Below are positions 25,335 to 34,629 of a DNA stretch of 64,000 nt, piece by piece. A program made the translations under genes and the position numbers. Within the stretch, counting starts at the first letter, position 1. Every line of letters begins with the position of its first letter. The notes below the pieces were generated by a model. It worked only from the letters and a program-made list of their open reading frames with translations, made no database searches and was not told where the DNA came from. The DNA comes from Pseudoalteromonas luteoviolacea S2607 (GTDB lineage Bacteria; Pseudomonadota; Gammaproteobacteria; Enterobacterales; Alteromonadaceae): assembly GCF_001625575.1 (NCBI RefSeq), contig NZ_AUXV01000067.1, forward strand, positions 62,001 to 126,000, read 5' to 3'.

Positions 25335-26378
25335 ATGTTTAAAAAGCTACGCGGATTATTTTCTAATGACTTGTCTATTGACTTAGGCACGGCAAACACC
25401 CTGATTTATGTAAAAGAAGAAGGCATCGTACTTAATGAGCCTTCAGTGGTTGCGATTCGTCAGGAAAGGGCCGGCGGACCAAAGAGCGTTGCTTCTGTTG
25501 GAACAGCAGCCAAGCAGATGCTAGGTAGAACACCTGGCAATATTAAAGCGATTCGTCCGATGAAGGATGGTGTAATTGCTGATTTCTATGTGACTGAGAA
25601 AATGCTGCAGCATTTTATCAAGCAAGTACACAACAACAACTTCATGCGCCCAAGCCCGCGCGTGCTTATTTGTGTGCCATGTGGCGCTACACAAGTTGAG
25701 AAACGTGCGATCCGTGAATCTGCAATGGGAGCTGGTGCCCGTGAAGTGTACTTAATCGAGGAGCCTATGGCTGCTGCGATTGGTGCCGGATTACCCGTAT
25801 CTGAAGCGACTGGTTCGATGGTTGTTGATATCGGCGGTGGTACAACTGAGGTTGCAATCATCTCATTGAATGGTGTTGTTTACTCTTCTTCTGTTCGCAT
25901 TGGTGGTGACAAATTTGATGAAGCAATCATAAACTATGTGAGACGCAACTTTGGCAGTTTAATAGGTGAAGCGACGGCTGAGCATATCAAGCATGAAATT
26001 GGCTCAGCGTTTAAAAGTGAAACACCTATTGAGATAGAAGTGCGTGGCCGAAACTTAGCTGAAGGGGTGCCGCGTTCATTTACTCTCAACTCGCACGAAA
26101 TTTTAGAAGCACTACAAGAACCGCTTATGGGAATTGTGAGTGCAGTTATGGTCGCGCTTGAGCAATCTCCGCCAGAACTTGCTTCAGATATCTCTGCACA
26201 CGGTATGGTATTGACTGGCGGTGGTGCACTACTCAAAGATTTAGATCGCTTATTAATGGAAGAAACTGGCATCCCAGTTGTGGTGGCTGATGACCCACTG
26301 ACTTGCGTAGCGCGTGGTGGTGGTAAAGCGCTTGAGATGATTGATATGCATGGCGGCGACGTATTTAGCTACGACTGA
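25335..26378 (+). CDS. mreB: Rod shape-determining protein MreB (bacterial actin)
   Basis: 347 residues, the usual length. The actin-fold ATPase motifs are visible: phosphate 1 LSIDLGTANTLIYV, phosphate 2 MVVDIGGGTTEVAI, and the adenosine motif MVLTGGGALLKDLD. MreB filaments under the inner membrane guide lateral wall synthesis together with MreC, MreD, RodZ and PBP2. The ribosome site is weak (AAGG at wide spacing). The stop TGA overlaps the ATG of mreC by one base. Confidence 0.98.
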   Translation: MFKKLRGLFSNDLSIDLGTANTLIYVKEEGIVLNEPSVVAIRQERAGGPKSVASVGTAAKQMLGRTPGNIKAIRPMKDGVIADFYVTEKMLQHFIKQVHNNNFMRPSPRVLICVPCGATQVEKRAIRESAMGAGAREVYLIEEPMAAAIGAGLPVSEATGSMVVDIGGGTTEVAIISLNGVVYSSSVRIGGDKFDEAIINYVRRNFGSLIGEATAEHIKHEIGSAFKSETPIEIEVRGRNLAEGVPRSFTLNSHEILEALQEPLMGIVSAVMVALEQSPPELASDISAHGMVLTGGGALLKDLDRLLMEETGIPVVVADDPLTCVARGGGKALEMIDMHGGDVFSYD

Positions 26379-27220
26379 TGAATTTACTGTTTGGCCGAAG
26401 TGCATCTTTACAACTGCGACTTACCGTCGCAGTTGTGCTTAGTATTGTGCTCATAATTGGAGACCGCTACACCTCGGGTGGCACGTTTGTTCGGACGACA
26501 CTCAATACCTTAGTCAGTCCCGTGTTATATGCGGCTAATGTGCCATATGAACTCTTCAATTCAGGGGCCAAGAGCTTAAATACACGCGATCAGTTACTTC
26601 AAGAAAACGAAGCTTTGCGATCAAAACAATTACTGCAAAGCGAACAGTTGCAACAGTATCAATTTCTATTAAAAGAAAATGTTGAGCTAAGAGCCCTGTT
26701 AGGCGCTTCTTCTCGTCAATCACATGCCCGTCAAATTGCGCAGGTCCTATCCGTACGCTCTAATCGTTACAGTCACCAAGTGGTTATTAATAAAGGGGCT
26801 ATCGACGGTGTTGCAGAGGGGCAAGCGGTCATAGATGAGTTGGGCCTTGTAGGTCAGCTTACACAAGTTGGTACGACAACGTCACGTGTACTGTTGATGA
26901 CTGACACCACCCACGCTACACCAGTTCGTATATTACGTAACGACGTGAGCATGGTTATTGAAGGAATTGGCAAAATAAATTTAATGCAATTGGCGCATGT
27001 TTCGCACAGTTTAGATATCCGCATAGGAGATATTTTGGTGACATCTGGCTTGGGGGGAAGGTTTCCTGAAGGTTACCCTGTGGCGGTTGTTACCGAAATA
27101 GACCGTGATGAGGGGCTGCCGTTTGCGAAAGTCTACGCGGAGCCTATTGCACAATTAGACCGAATTCGTTTGTTAGTCATTTTAGGTGACGGAACAGAAG
27201 GGGATGCTAATGAGTCGTAG
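26378..27220 (+). CDS. mreC: Rod shape-determining protein MreC
   Basis: 280 residues. A cytoplasmic start (MNLLFGRSASLQLRL) is followed by one membrane helix (about 15-30), a coiled coil (about 65-100) and a two-beta-barrel periplasmic domain (QVLSVRSNRYSHQVVINKGAIDGV, VTSGLGGRFPEGYPVA). MreC links MreB to PBP2/RodA in the elongasome. It overlaps mreB by one base and mreD by eleven, so the three are translationally coupled. Confidence 0.96.
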   Translation: MNLLFGRSASLQLRLTVAVVLSIVLIIGDRYTSGGTFVRTTLNTLVSPVLYAANVPYELFNSGAKSLNTRDQLLQENEALRSKQLLQSEQLQQYQFLLKENVELRALLGASSRQSHARQIAQVLSVRSNRYSHQVVINKGAIDGVAEGQAVIDELGLVGQLTQVGTTTSRVLLMTDTTHATPVRILRNDVSMVIEGIGKINLMQLAHVSHSLDIRIGDILVTSGLGGRFPEGYPVAVVTEIDRDEGLPFAKVYAEPIAQLDRIRLLVILGDGTEGDANES

Positions 27221-27686
27221 TTTTTCCCTAATTGCATTTAGTGTATTTTTGGCTTTGATTATGGCATTGATGCCTCTGCCTTTTTCTCTAGAGCCATTTA
27301 GGCCAGATTGGGTACTCTTGGTTTTGATGTATTGGTCAATCGCGATTCCACATCGTGTCAATATTGGGTGGGCTTGGTGCACAGGCTTAATTATGGATTT
27401 GGCCGTAGGCTCACCACTTGGAATTAACTCTTTGACCTACTCTGTGTGTATTTACATTACAGTGAGTAACTTTCAAAAGCTACGCAACTTCTCTCTATGG
27501 CAGCAGGCTATGTTGATAGGACTGTTTTTAGCCTTGTATCACTTGCTACAGTTTTGGTTAAACCATTTCTTATTAGATATTTATTTTGATCCAGCCTATC
27601 TTTGGCCGGCACTCGTAGGCATGTTTTGTTGGCCTTGGATTTTTCTATTGCTCAGAAAATATCGAAGGCATTTTAGGATCCGTTGA
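27210..27686 (+). CDS. mreD: Rod shape-determining protein MreD
   Basis: 158 residues from the ATG at 27210, favoured because AGAAGGGG (27196-27203) is six bases upstream; an ATG at 27204 is the alternative. Five hydrophobic segments, with the family motif LEPFRPDWVLLVLMYW and GLIMDLAVGSPLG. It is the polytopic member of the elongasome. It begins inside mreC and its stop overlaps the yhdE ATG (TGATG). Confidence 0.94.
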   Translation: MSRSFSLIAFSVFLALIMALMPLPFSLEPFRPDWVLLVLMYWSIAIPHRVNIGWAWCTGLIMDLAVGSPLGINSLTYSVCIYITVSNFQKLRNFSLWQQAMLIGLFLALYHLLQFWLNHFLLDIYFDPAYLWPALVGMFCWPWIFLLLRKYRRHFRIR

Positions 27687-28255
27687 TGACTGTTAAATTA
27701 TATTTGGCTTCTGCCTCTCCACGTCGTAAAGAGTTACTTACCCAGCTAGGCTACGATTTTAAACAATTTTCTGTCGACGCTGATGAAACTCAATTCGCTG
27801 ACGAGACTCCAATCACTTATGTTGAACGCTTGGCTAGATTAAAAGCGCAAAGCGGTGTTAAGTCGGGGTATCAAGATAGACCCGTACTTGGCAGTGATAC
27901 AATTGTTGTGTCAAATGGTGTGGCACTTGGCAAACCTCAAAACGAGGAAAATTTTAAAGCGATGATGGCGATGTTGTCAGGCAGTACACACCAAGTAATG
28001 ACTGCTATCGCACTTGCAGACAGTCAACGAGTGCTTAGTAAAACTGTGATTACAGAGGTGACATTTAAACCTTTGTCTGAGCAGGAAATAAACGCATATT
28101 GGCAAAGTGGCGAACCGCATGATAAAGCTGGAGGATATGGGATCCAAGGTCTTGGCGGTCGATTTGTTAGCCAGTTAAAAGGTAGTTATTTTGCAGTAGT
28201 CGGACTACCTTTATATGAAACAGATGAACTAATTCAAGCATTTATGGCGGGCTGA
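27686..28255 (+). CDS. yhdE: Maf family nucleotide pyrophosphatase YhdE
   Basis: 189 residues from the ATG at 27686 (stop of mreD and start overlap as TGATG; AGGA eight bases upstream). The Maf signature LYLASASPRRKELLTQLG opens the protein, followed by DADET and GSDTIVVSNG. Maf proteins of the YhdE group hydrolyse dTTP, UTP or modified pyrimidine nucleotides to monophosphates, a house-cleaning role. Gene order mreD-yhdE-rng is conserved across gammaproteobacteria. Confidence 0.94.
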   Translation: MTVKLYLASASPRRKELLTQLGYDFKQFSVDADETQFADETPITYVERLARLKAQSGVKSGYQDRPVLGSDTIVVSNGVALGKPQNEENFKAMMAMLSGSTHQVMTAIALADSQRVLSKTVITEVTFKPLSEQEINAYWQSGEPHDKAGGYGIQGLGGRFVSQLKGSYFAVVGLPLYETDELIQAFMAG

Positions 28256-28256
28256 G

Positions 28257-29729
28257 ATGAGTAGCGAATTATTGATCAATGTAACACCAAGTGAAAGTCG
28301 TGTAGCCTTAATTGAAAATGGGGTTTTACAAGAAGTTCAGGTCGAACGTGTCGGAAACTTGGGCATTGTCGGCAACATTTATCTTGGTAAAGTGAGCCGT
28401 GTCCTGCCTGGGATGCAAGCCGCTTTTGTGGATATAGGACTAGAAAAAGCAGCATTTTTACATGCTTCAGACATCGTAAGTAGCGCTTCAATTGAAGAAG
28501 ATGTTGACGAGCAACCGGTTAAAAAAGTCCAAGATATCCGTGAATTGGTGAAGCAAGGCCAGTTTATAATGGTGCAGGTGGTAAAAGATCCCATCGGGAC
28601 CAAAGGGGCTCGCTTAACAACAGATATTACTATCCCTTCTCGTTATTTAGTGTTTATGCCTGATGCAACGCATGTAGGTGTTAGCCAGAGAATAGAAACC
28701 GAAGAAGAGCGCAACCGTCTCAAAAAAATTGTGGCTCAATACAATGATGAAAATGGCGGTTTCATTGTCAGGACTGCGGCAGAAGGTGCCGCTGAGGCCG
28801 AGCTTAAACACGATGCGGAGTTCCTCAAAAAACTTTGGCAAAAGATAGTAAACAAGCGTCGTAAAACCAGTAAAGCGAGCATCTTGCATGAAGATTTAAC
28901 GCTTGCATTTCGAACCCTGCGTGATTACGTGGGTGAAGATATGGAACGCATTAGGGTAGACTCTAAATTAACCTATCAACAGTTAAAATCATTTACTGAA
29001 GAATTTGTTCCACAGCTTTCTGAGACCCTAGAGTACTACCCCGGAGAGAGACCAATTTTTGATTTATTTGATGTTGAGGCAGAAATTCAAAAAGCCTTAC
29101 ATCGTAAAGTTGAACTGAAGTCTGGAGGGTATCTGATCATTGACCAAACAGAGGCAATGACCACGGTCGACGTTAATACAGGCGCATTTGTTGGCCACAG
29201 AAATCTTGAAGAAACGATTTTTAACACCAATGTTGAAGCAACTTCTGCTATCGCGCGTCAGCTTAGGTTAAGGAACCTTGGCGGTATTATCATTATTGAC
29301 TTTATAGACATGGTGTCTGATGAGCACAAGCGACGAGTGTTACATTCTTTAGAGGCTGCATTAGCGAAAGATCGAGCTAAAGCCAATATTAATGGTTTAT
29401 CAGCACTAGGTCTTGTTGAAATGACACGTAAACGCACCAGAGAAAGCTTAGAGCATATTCTGTGTGATGTGTGCCCATCCTGTTCCGGTCGAGGTTCTCT
29501 AAAAACAGTTGAAACAGTATGTTATGAGATTTTACGTGAGATAGTTCGGGTTAATCGTGCATATGATGCTGATAAATTCATGGTCTATGCATCTGCGGCA
29601 GTCAGCGAAGCGCTCGTCAATGATGAGTATCATAATTTAGCTGAGTTAGAGTTATTTATTGGTAAGCAAGTAAGTATCCAAACTGAGAACTTGTATAGCC
29701 AAGAGCAGTTTGATGTAGTAATGATGTAG
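28257..29729 (+). CDS. rng: Ribonuclease G
   Basis: 490 residues, matching E. coli RNase G (489). The S1 RNA-binding domain is at about 35-130 (GNIYLGKVSRVLPGMQAAFVDIG). The catalytic core shows DQTEAMTTVDVNTGAFVG and IIIIDFIDM, whose acidic residues bind magnesium, and the zinc-link cysteines in CPSCSGRG (near 405). It processes the 5' end of 16S rRNA and degrades some mRNAs. One base separates it from the yhdE stop. Confidence 0.97.
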   Translation: MSSELLINVTPSESRVALIENGVLQEVQVERVGNLGIVGNIYLGKVSRVLPGMQAAFVDIGLEKAAFLHASDIVSSASIEEDVDEQPVKKVQDIRELVKQGQFIMVQVVKDPIGTKGARLTTDITIPSRYLVFMPDATHVGVSQRIETEEERNRLKKIVAQYNDENGGFIVRTAAEGAAEAELKHDAEFLKKLWQKIVNKRRKTSKASILHEDLTLAFRTLRDYVGEDMERIRVDSKLTYQQLKSFTEEFVPQLSETLEYYPGERPIFDLFDVEAEIQKALHRKVELKSGGYLIIDQTEAMTTVDVNTGAFVGHRNLEETIFNTNVEATSAIARQLRLRNLGGIIIIDFIDMVSDEHKRRVLHSLEAALAKDRAKANINGLSALGLVEMTRKRTRESLEHILCDVCPSCSGRGSLKTVETVCYEILREIVRVNRAYDADKFMVYASAAVSEALVNDEYHNLAELELFIGKQVSIQTENLYSQEQFDVVMM

Positions 29730-29735
29730 GCCCAT

Positions 29736-32700
29736 ATGCAAGCCAAAACTATATGCTTCTTTTGTGTGAGAAAAGTTTGGCAGGTGTTCGCCGTGACACT
29801 GGTGACGCTTGCTGTACTTGTATCATTGCTGAAGCTGACGTTACCCTACGCAAATGACTATAAAAGTAATATTGAATCTCTGATCTATGAACAGCTTAAT
29901 GTTGAACTAAGCATTGGCTCAATCAGCGCAAGTTGGCAGGGAACTGGTCCTGCGTTGCTGTTAAAGGATGTAAGCTTTGAAGATAATCAAGCGTCACCTA
30001 TCTCAGTGCAAATTGAAAGCACCAACCTACAGGTCAATGTTGTTCAATCTATCAGGCAGTGGCAATTAGTTTCTAACTACTTTGTTTTAGATGGTTTCAA
30101 AGCCAACATTCATTTAGATAAATTAGAGTTGGGTGATAGCTCTGGTGAATTTGAACAACAAGCATTGATTGAAGGGTTGTTTCTTGGCGATACAGGCCAC
30201 TTTTCGGTTCAAAATAGTGAAATACACCTTTTTTCGAATACGCAAAAGCGACACTCTGTACTAATCCAAGATATGGTATGGCAAAACAGTGAGCTAGCAC
30301 ACCATGGGGAAGGCCGGCTCGTTTTACCTAACCTGTCTCAAGGTAGTCTAGATACGCTGGTTCGCTTAGAGGGTAAAACCTTAAACGACATTGGTGGTGA
30401 GGTATTTTTACAAGCTAGGGAGCTCAATGTTCTAGAGCTTATCGATGAGCATCTTGATGAATCCCGAGAAGCGCTTAGTGCGAGCATTAACGGACAGCTT
30501 TGGGCAAAACTAGAGAAAGGCAAAATTGGCAATGTCCAGCTGCAATTTGAACCAAGCTATTTAAAGTGGCAATCGGCAGGCGAAGATAATAAATTAGGTC
30601 TGGATAGTGGTCAATTGAGGCTACTAAAGCATCCTTCAGGATGGCGTTTAAACAGCTCAGAGCTGTACTTTAGCCATGGCGAAAGAATATTCGAGCCAGT
30701 GTTGCTGCAAGGCGAATGGCAAGACGATACAACGCAGCTTTGGCTCAAACAGTTTAATCTTGAACTCGTGATGGGCGCTTTATCATTGACGCATTACGAC
30801 TGGGCAAGTCAACTTGTTAAAAGCAATATTGAAGGTCAATTAACACAGTCAAAAGTTTCTTGGCATCCACAACAGGGCCTAAATGTATGGGGTACTCTCT
30901 CTTCTCTAGGTTGGCAAGAGTCTGAATTAGCTCCTGGTTTTTCTGGGTTAGGCCTTGAATTTCACTGGCTGGCAGGTCGTGGTGTTGTGAGTTTAAATGC
31001 ACATCGACAGCAGCTGGTAACAGGTCCCCGATTTATCGAACCGATAGAAATTGAAGAGCTCAATGGCGACATTCATTTTTGGAGTGACGAAAATGAGTAC
31101 TGGCATGCTGAGTCTAATAATTTGTGGTTGAGTAATTCAGATTTGAGTGTTGCGCTAGAGTTTCATACTCGCTTGTTTGAAGAGCCTGAGTTAGACCTTT
31201 ACGCTGAAGCATATGGCGGGGATGCTCGCATAGCGGGGCGTTATTTTCCTCTAGAGCTAATGCACTCGAATTTAGTTGAGTACCTCAACAAAGGTATTTT
31301 GGCTGGAAATAATAAAGGTACCCAAGTCTTGGTATCGGGACCACTGAAAGATTTTCCATATAGAAGCACGCATGGTCAGTTTGAGGTGCTCGCCGATATT
31401 CAAGATGCAGAGTTTTTATTTGCGCCTGATTGGCCAAGTATTCATAGTGCTGATGTAACATTGCATTTTATTAATGAGCGTATGGACATCACGACTCGTT
31501 CTGGACAGCTTGCAAATCAGCATATTCAAGGTGATGTTGCGGTCCGCTTAGCTGATCTCGAGCAGGCTGATATTTTAACGGTCGATATTAATCAAACCAC
31601 AGAGGCGTCTTCGCTAAAGCCGTTTTTCGCTCATACCCCCATCGCAGACCCTCTGGTCGATGTGTTAGATGTTGTACAAGGACAAGGTTCAGTAGCTGGA
31701 ACTGTTGGGCTCGAAATAAACTTAGAGAGTTTAGATGTGCTGGCTAGAGGGCGTGTGAAATTTGCAGACAACATCATTCATTTAAATCAGCCAGGAATGA
31801 CGTTAAAAGGGGTATTCGGAGCGCTTACGTTTACTGATGATGATATTACTTTTGAAGGTGGGCAAGGGACTTGGCTCGACATGCCTTTATCGTTTTCTGT
31901 AAAAGGTGGGGGGGATAAACAAGGCTATTTGGTTAACGTTGACACCTCAATGCTGATATCTTCCGATAAATTATTGCCATATGGCCATGGTATTATGGAT
32001 GGCTTTATCGAAGGACAGACCCAACTCAATACCAACGTGACATTAAACTTTGAAGAAGCTGGGTTTAACTACCTAGCCAGTTTTCAAACTGATTTAGATG
32101 GTGTTGCGATAAGTTTACCGCCCCCCTATAAGAAAGTATCTACATTACCGCGTATATTATCTGGAGAAGTTAGAGGTGATGATATCTCGAACCTTATCAC
32201 GGCAAATTTCGACAATAATCTATATTTCAATGGGATTTTGAATAATCAAAATGGTCTATTGGATAAAGCGCATTTAGTTGTCAGCGAACAAAATCGGGGA
32301 TTGGACAATTCGGGCTTTGTCGTCACGATAGAACACTCAGAGCTAGCGTTGGAACCTTGGTTTGATTTTATAGACCGTATAATCGAAAAGAGCACGCAGC
32401 CTAGTAGTGAAGAGCCTGGGATATTACCTGCACTCAATGAGATCCGTGCCAACCTTGGCCAATTGAAGGTCGGCGGATTGCTTTTCAATGATTTTGAAAT
32501 GCGTATGACACCAGACGAACAATCCTTGAAAATGCGTCTGACGGGTAAAGAGCTTAGGGCACAAGTACTCATACCAAATCAGAAAAGTAGTGACCCAATA
32601 CAAGTTCAAGCCGATTATTTACGACTAAATTCACATAAAGAAAGCGAGGAGCATGTTGAAGATATCAGCCCTCCACTTTCTGAGCAGCAATGGCTTGCGA

Positions 32701-33734
32701 AAATTCCTGCGATTGAGTTTGGCTGTGATGATTGTCGCTTAAACCAATATCAACTAGATAGAGTGAACTTGTCGATGTTCGGTGATGGTGAGCGCCTAAA
32801 CATTACAACTTTGAGCATAGACAAAGGTGCACATACATTAAGTGCCAAAGGTAGTTGGCAAGGTGGTGTGTCGCAAATAATGGGTAATTTAAGTAGCGCT
32901 GATTTTGGTGATTTGATGGAAGAGTTTGAGATCACTTCAACTGTAAAAGATTCCCAAGCAAACATAGACTTTGATTTACAATGGCAGTCCGCACCATACG
33001 ATTTTCAGTGGCCAAGTTTGGGGGGCGAGATTCAATGGCGTCTAGGTGAGGGGCATCTGACAGATATTAGCGATCAAGGCGCGCGCGTTTTCTCCTTGTT
33101 GAGTTTGGACTCTCTGGTTCGTAAATTAAAATTAGATTTCAGAGATGTTTTTGCCAAAGGCTTTTTTTATAACCAAATGGAAGGCAGTCTGCAATTAGAA
33201 GATGGCATAGCCTATACCAATGACACAAAAATGGATGGCGTGCCAGCTGACTTGAGTATTTCAGGTTATGCCAATTTAAAAACACAAGAAATCAACTATG
33301 ACTTAGCAATTGCGCCTCAAGTGACGTCCAGTCTGCCAGTGATTGTGGGGTGGATGGTAAACCCTGTAACTGGGCTAGCGGCATTAGCGATTGATAAAGT
33401 GATTCACTCAGCTCGAGTCATATCAGAGATTAATTTTAAGGTCACTGGGACAATGAAAGAACCGATTGTTACCGAAGTAGATCGCAAGAGCCGCGAAGTG
33501 ACAATCCCAGGGGCAAGCAAGCCACCTGAAGACACGCCGCCAGAGCCTGAAAGCCCTGAAGCACAAGAGCAAAATGATACAGACAAAATACAGCAACAAG
33601 ACGGTGATAAGGCGCAAGTAAAGCCCGACAGTCTAAACGAGGTCGAATTACCCATGAAGAAGTTACCGTTGGCTAGTCAAAAGAGTGAACATACAAGTGA
33701 CGATGGTAAGGTAAACCGAGGGCCGCGCGGGTAA
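29736..33734 (+). CDS. yhdP: AsmA-like lipid-transfer protein YhdP
   Basis: 1332 residues, slightly longer than E. coli YhdP (1266). One N-terminal membrane helix (about 12-35) anchors a long periplasmic beta-rich body of the AsmA/DUF3971 type, with the family C-terminal region LSLDSLVRKLKLDFRDVFAKGFFYNQMEGSL and MVNPVTGLAALAIDKV. The last 70 residues are a proline/glutamate/glutamine-rich tail that I take to be disordered. YhdP with TamB and YdbH moves phospholipids to the outer membrane. It follows rng after six bases; no clear ribosome site is seen, which suggests coupling. Confidence 0.93.
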   Translation: MQAKTICFFCVRKVWQVFAVTLVTLAVLVSLLKLTLPYANDYKSNIESLIYEQLNVELSIGSISASWQGTGPALLLKDVSFEDNQASPISVQIESTNLQVNVVQSIRQWQLVSNYFVLDGFKANIHLDKLELGDSSGEFEQQALIEGLFLGDTGHFSVQNSEIHLFSNTQKRHSVLIQDMVWQNSELAHHGEGRLVLPNLSQGSLDTLVRLEGKTLNDIGGEVFLQARELNVLELIDEHLDESREALSASINGQLWAKLEKGKIGNVQLQFEPSYLKWQSAGEDNKLGLDSGQLRLLKHPSGWRLNSSELYFSHGERIFEPVLLQGEWQDDTTQLWLKQFNLELVMGALSLTHYDWASQLVKSNIEGQLTQSKVSWHPQQGLNVWGTLSSLGWQESELAPGFSGLGLEFHWLAGRGVVSLNAHRQQLVTGPRFIEPIEIEELNGDIHFWSDENEYWHAESNNLWLSNSDLSVALEFHTRLFEEPELDLYAEAYGGDARIAGRYFPLELMHSNLVEYLNKGILAGNNKGTQVLVSGPLKDFPYRSTHGQFEVLADIQDAEFLFAPDWPSIHSADVTLHFINERMDITTRSGQLANQHIQGDVAVRLADLEQADILTVDINQTTEASSLKPFFAHTPIADPLVDVLDVVQGQGSVAGTVGLEINLESLDVLARGRVKFADNIIHLNQPGMTLKGVFGALTFTDDDITFEGGQGTWLDMPLSFSVKGGGDKQGYLVNVDTSMLISSDKLLPYGHGIMDGFIEGQTQLNTNVTLNFEEAGFNYLASFQTDLDGVAISLPPPYKKVSTLPRILSGEVRGDDISNLITANFDNNLYFNGILNNQNGLLDKAHLVVSEQNRGLDNSGFVVTIEHSELALEPWFDFIDRIIEKSTQPSSEEPGILPALNEIRANLGQLKVGGLLFNDFEMRMTPDEQSLKMRLTGKELRAQVLIPNQKSSDPIQVQADYLRLNSHKESEEHVEDISPPLSEQQWLAKIPAIEFGCDDCRLNQYQLDRVNLSMFGDGERLNITTLSIDKGAHTLSAKGSWQGGVSQIMGNLSSADFGDLMEEFEITSTVKDSQANIDFDLQWQSAPYDFQWPSLGGEIQWRLGEGHLTDISDQGARVFSLLSLDSLVRKLKLDFRDVFAKGFFYNQMEGSLQLEDGIAYTNDTKMDGVPADLSISGYANLKTQEINYDLAIAPQVTSSLPVIVGWMVNPVTGLAALAIDKVIHSARVISEINFKVTGTMKEPIVTEVDRKSREVTIPGASKPPEDTPPEPESPEAQEQNDTDKIQQQDGDKAQVKPDSLNEVELPMKKLPLASQKSEHTSDDGKVNRGPRG

Positions 33735-33804
33735 AAGGTTCATTTGTATTGGCTTTAATTACGAAATCTGATTTGAATGAAGTAAGCAATAGGTGGAGTA
33801 AAAT

Positions 33805-34629
33805 ATGCGTAGCGAAGTTAATATTGTTGTTATACCTATGTGTTCAAAGCGCTTGCCTGAAGATAACTTTGCATACTTAGAGGCGCAATTAGAGCAGCTA
33901 GTAGTTAGTGAGCCAACACTGATTTGCTTACCAGAAGCATGGTTGGCCTTTGGTCGAGATGGAAATGAGTCTCTAAATGTTTCGAAGCAATCAGATAAGT
34001 GGCTAGAAAAGCTCGCAGCGTTATGTAAATGCAAGCGAGTTTGGATAGCGGCAGGTACGGTACCGATTTATTCTGCATCAGAGCGCTATTTGGCGGCAAG
34101 CTGCTTGTTTAACGAACAAGGCGAACTCGTTGCTACATATAATAAAATACATTTATTTGATGCCGATGTGGCGGATTCAGCCAAACACTATCGAGAGTCT
34201 GAGTTCACTGAACCTGGAAGTAATATTCAAGTTGTAGATAGTTCGTTTGGTAGGCTAGGCTTAAGTGTATGCTATGACGTTCGGTTTCCTGGTTTATATC
34301 AGGTACTGAGACAACAAGGTGCCGACATACTGCTAGTTCCCAGCGCTTTCACAACCGTTACTGGGGAAGCTCATTGGTTACCGTTGTTGCAAGCCCGAGC
34401 AATTGAGAACCAATGTTTTGTGGTTGCTGCGGCACAGGTAGGCAAGCATGAAAATGGTCGAGAAACATATGGTCACAGCGTCATCATTTCGCCATGGGGT
34501 GAAGTTTTAGAGGATAGTGAGCTATCTTTACAACCAATACAGCGACGTATCGATTTAAGTGAAATTGATAAAATAAGAGCTGCTATGCCAGTCGCAATGC
34601 ATAACCGATTTAAGAGCAATTATATATGA
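33805..34629 (+). CDS. Nitrilase-superfamily carbon-nitrogen hydrolase (Nit/deaminated-glutathione amidase type)
   Basis: 274 residues. The Glu-Lys-Cys triad is visible: Glu44 in CLPEAWLAFG, Lys114 in YNKIHLFDADV, Cys156 in LGLSVCYDVRFPGLY. The HLFDADV and YDVRFPGLYQ context resembles the Nit1/YbeM group, which repairs deaminated glutathione, so that is the most likely reaction. It lies between yhdP and tldD as in other marine gammaproteobacteria, and its stop overlaps the tldD start (ATGA). Confidence 0.88.
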   Translation: MRSEVNIVVIPMCSKRLPEDNFAYLEAQLEQLVVSEPTLICLPEAWLAFGRDGNESLNVSKQSDKWLEKLAALCKCKRVWIAAGTVPIYSASERYLAASCLFNEQGELVATYNKIHLFDADVADSAKHYRESEFTEPGSNIQVVDSSFGRLGLSVCYDVRFPGLYQVLRQQGADILLVPSAFTTVTGEAHWLPLLQARAIENQCFVVAAAQVGKHENGRETYGHSVIISPWGEVLEDSELSLQPIQRRIDLSEIDKIRAAMPVAMHNRFKSNYI

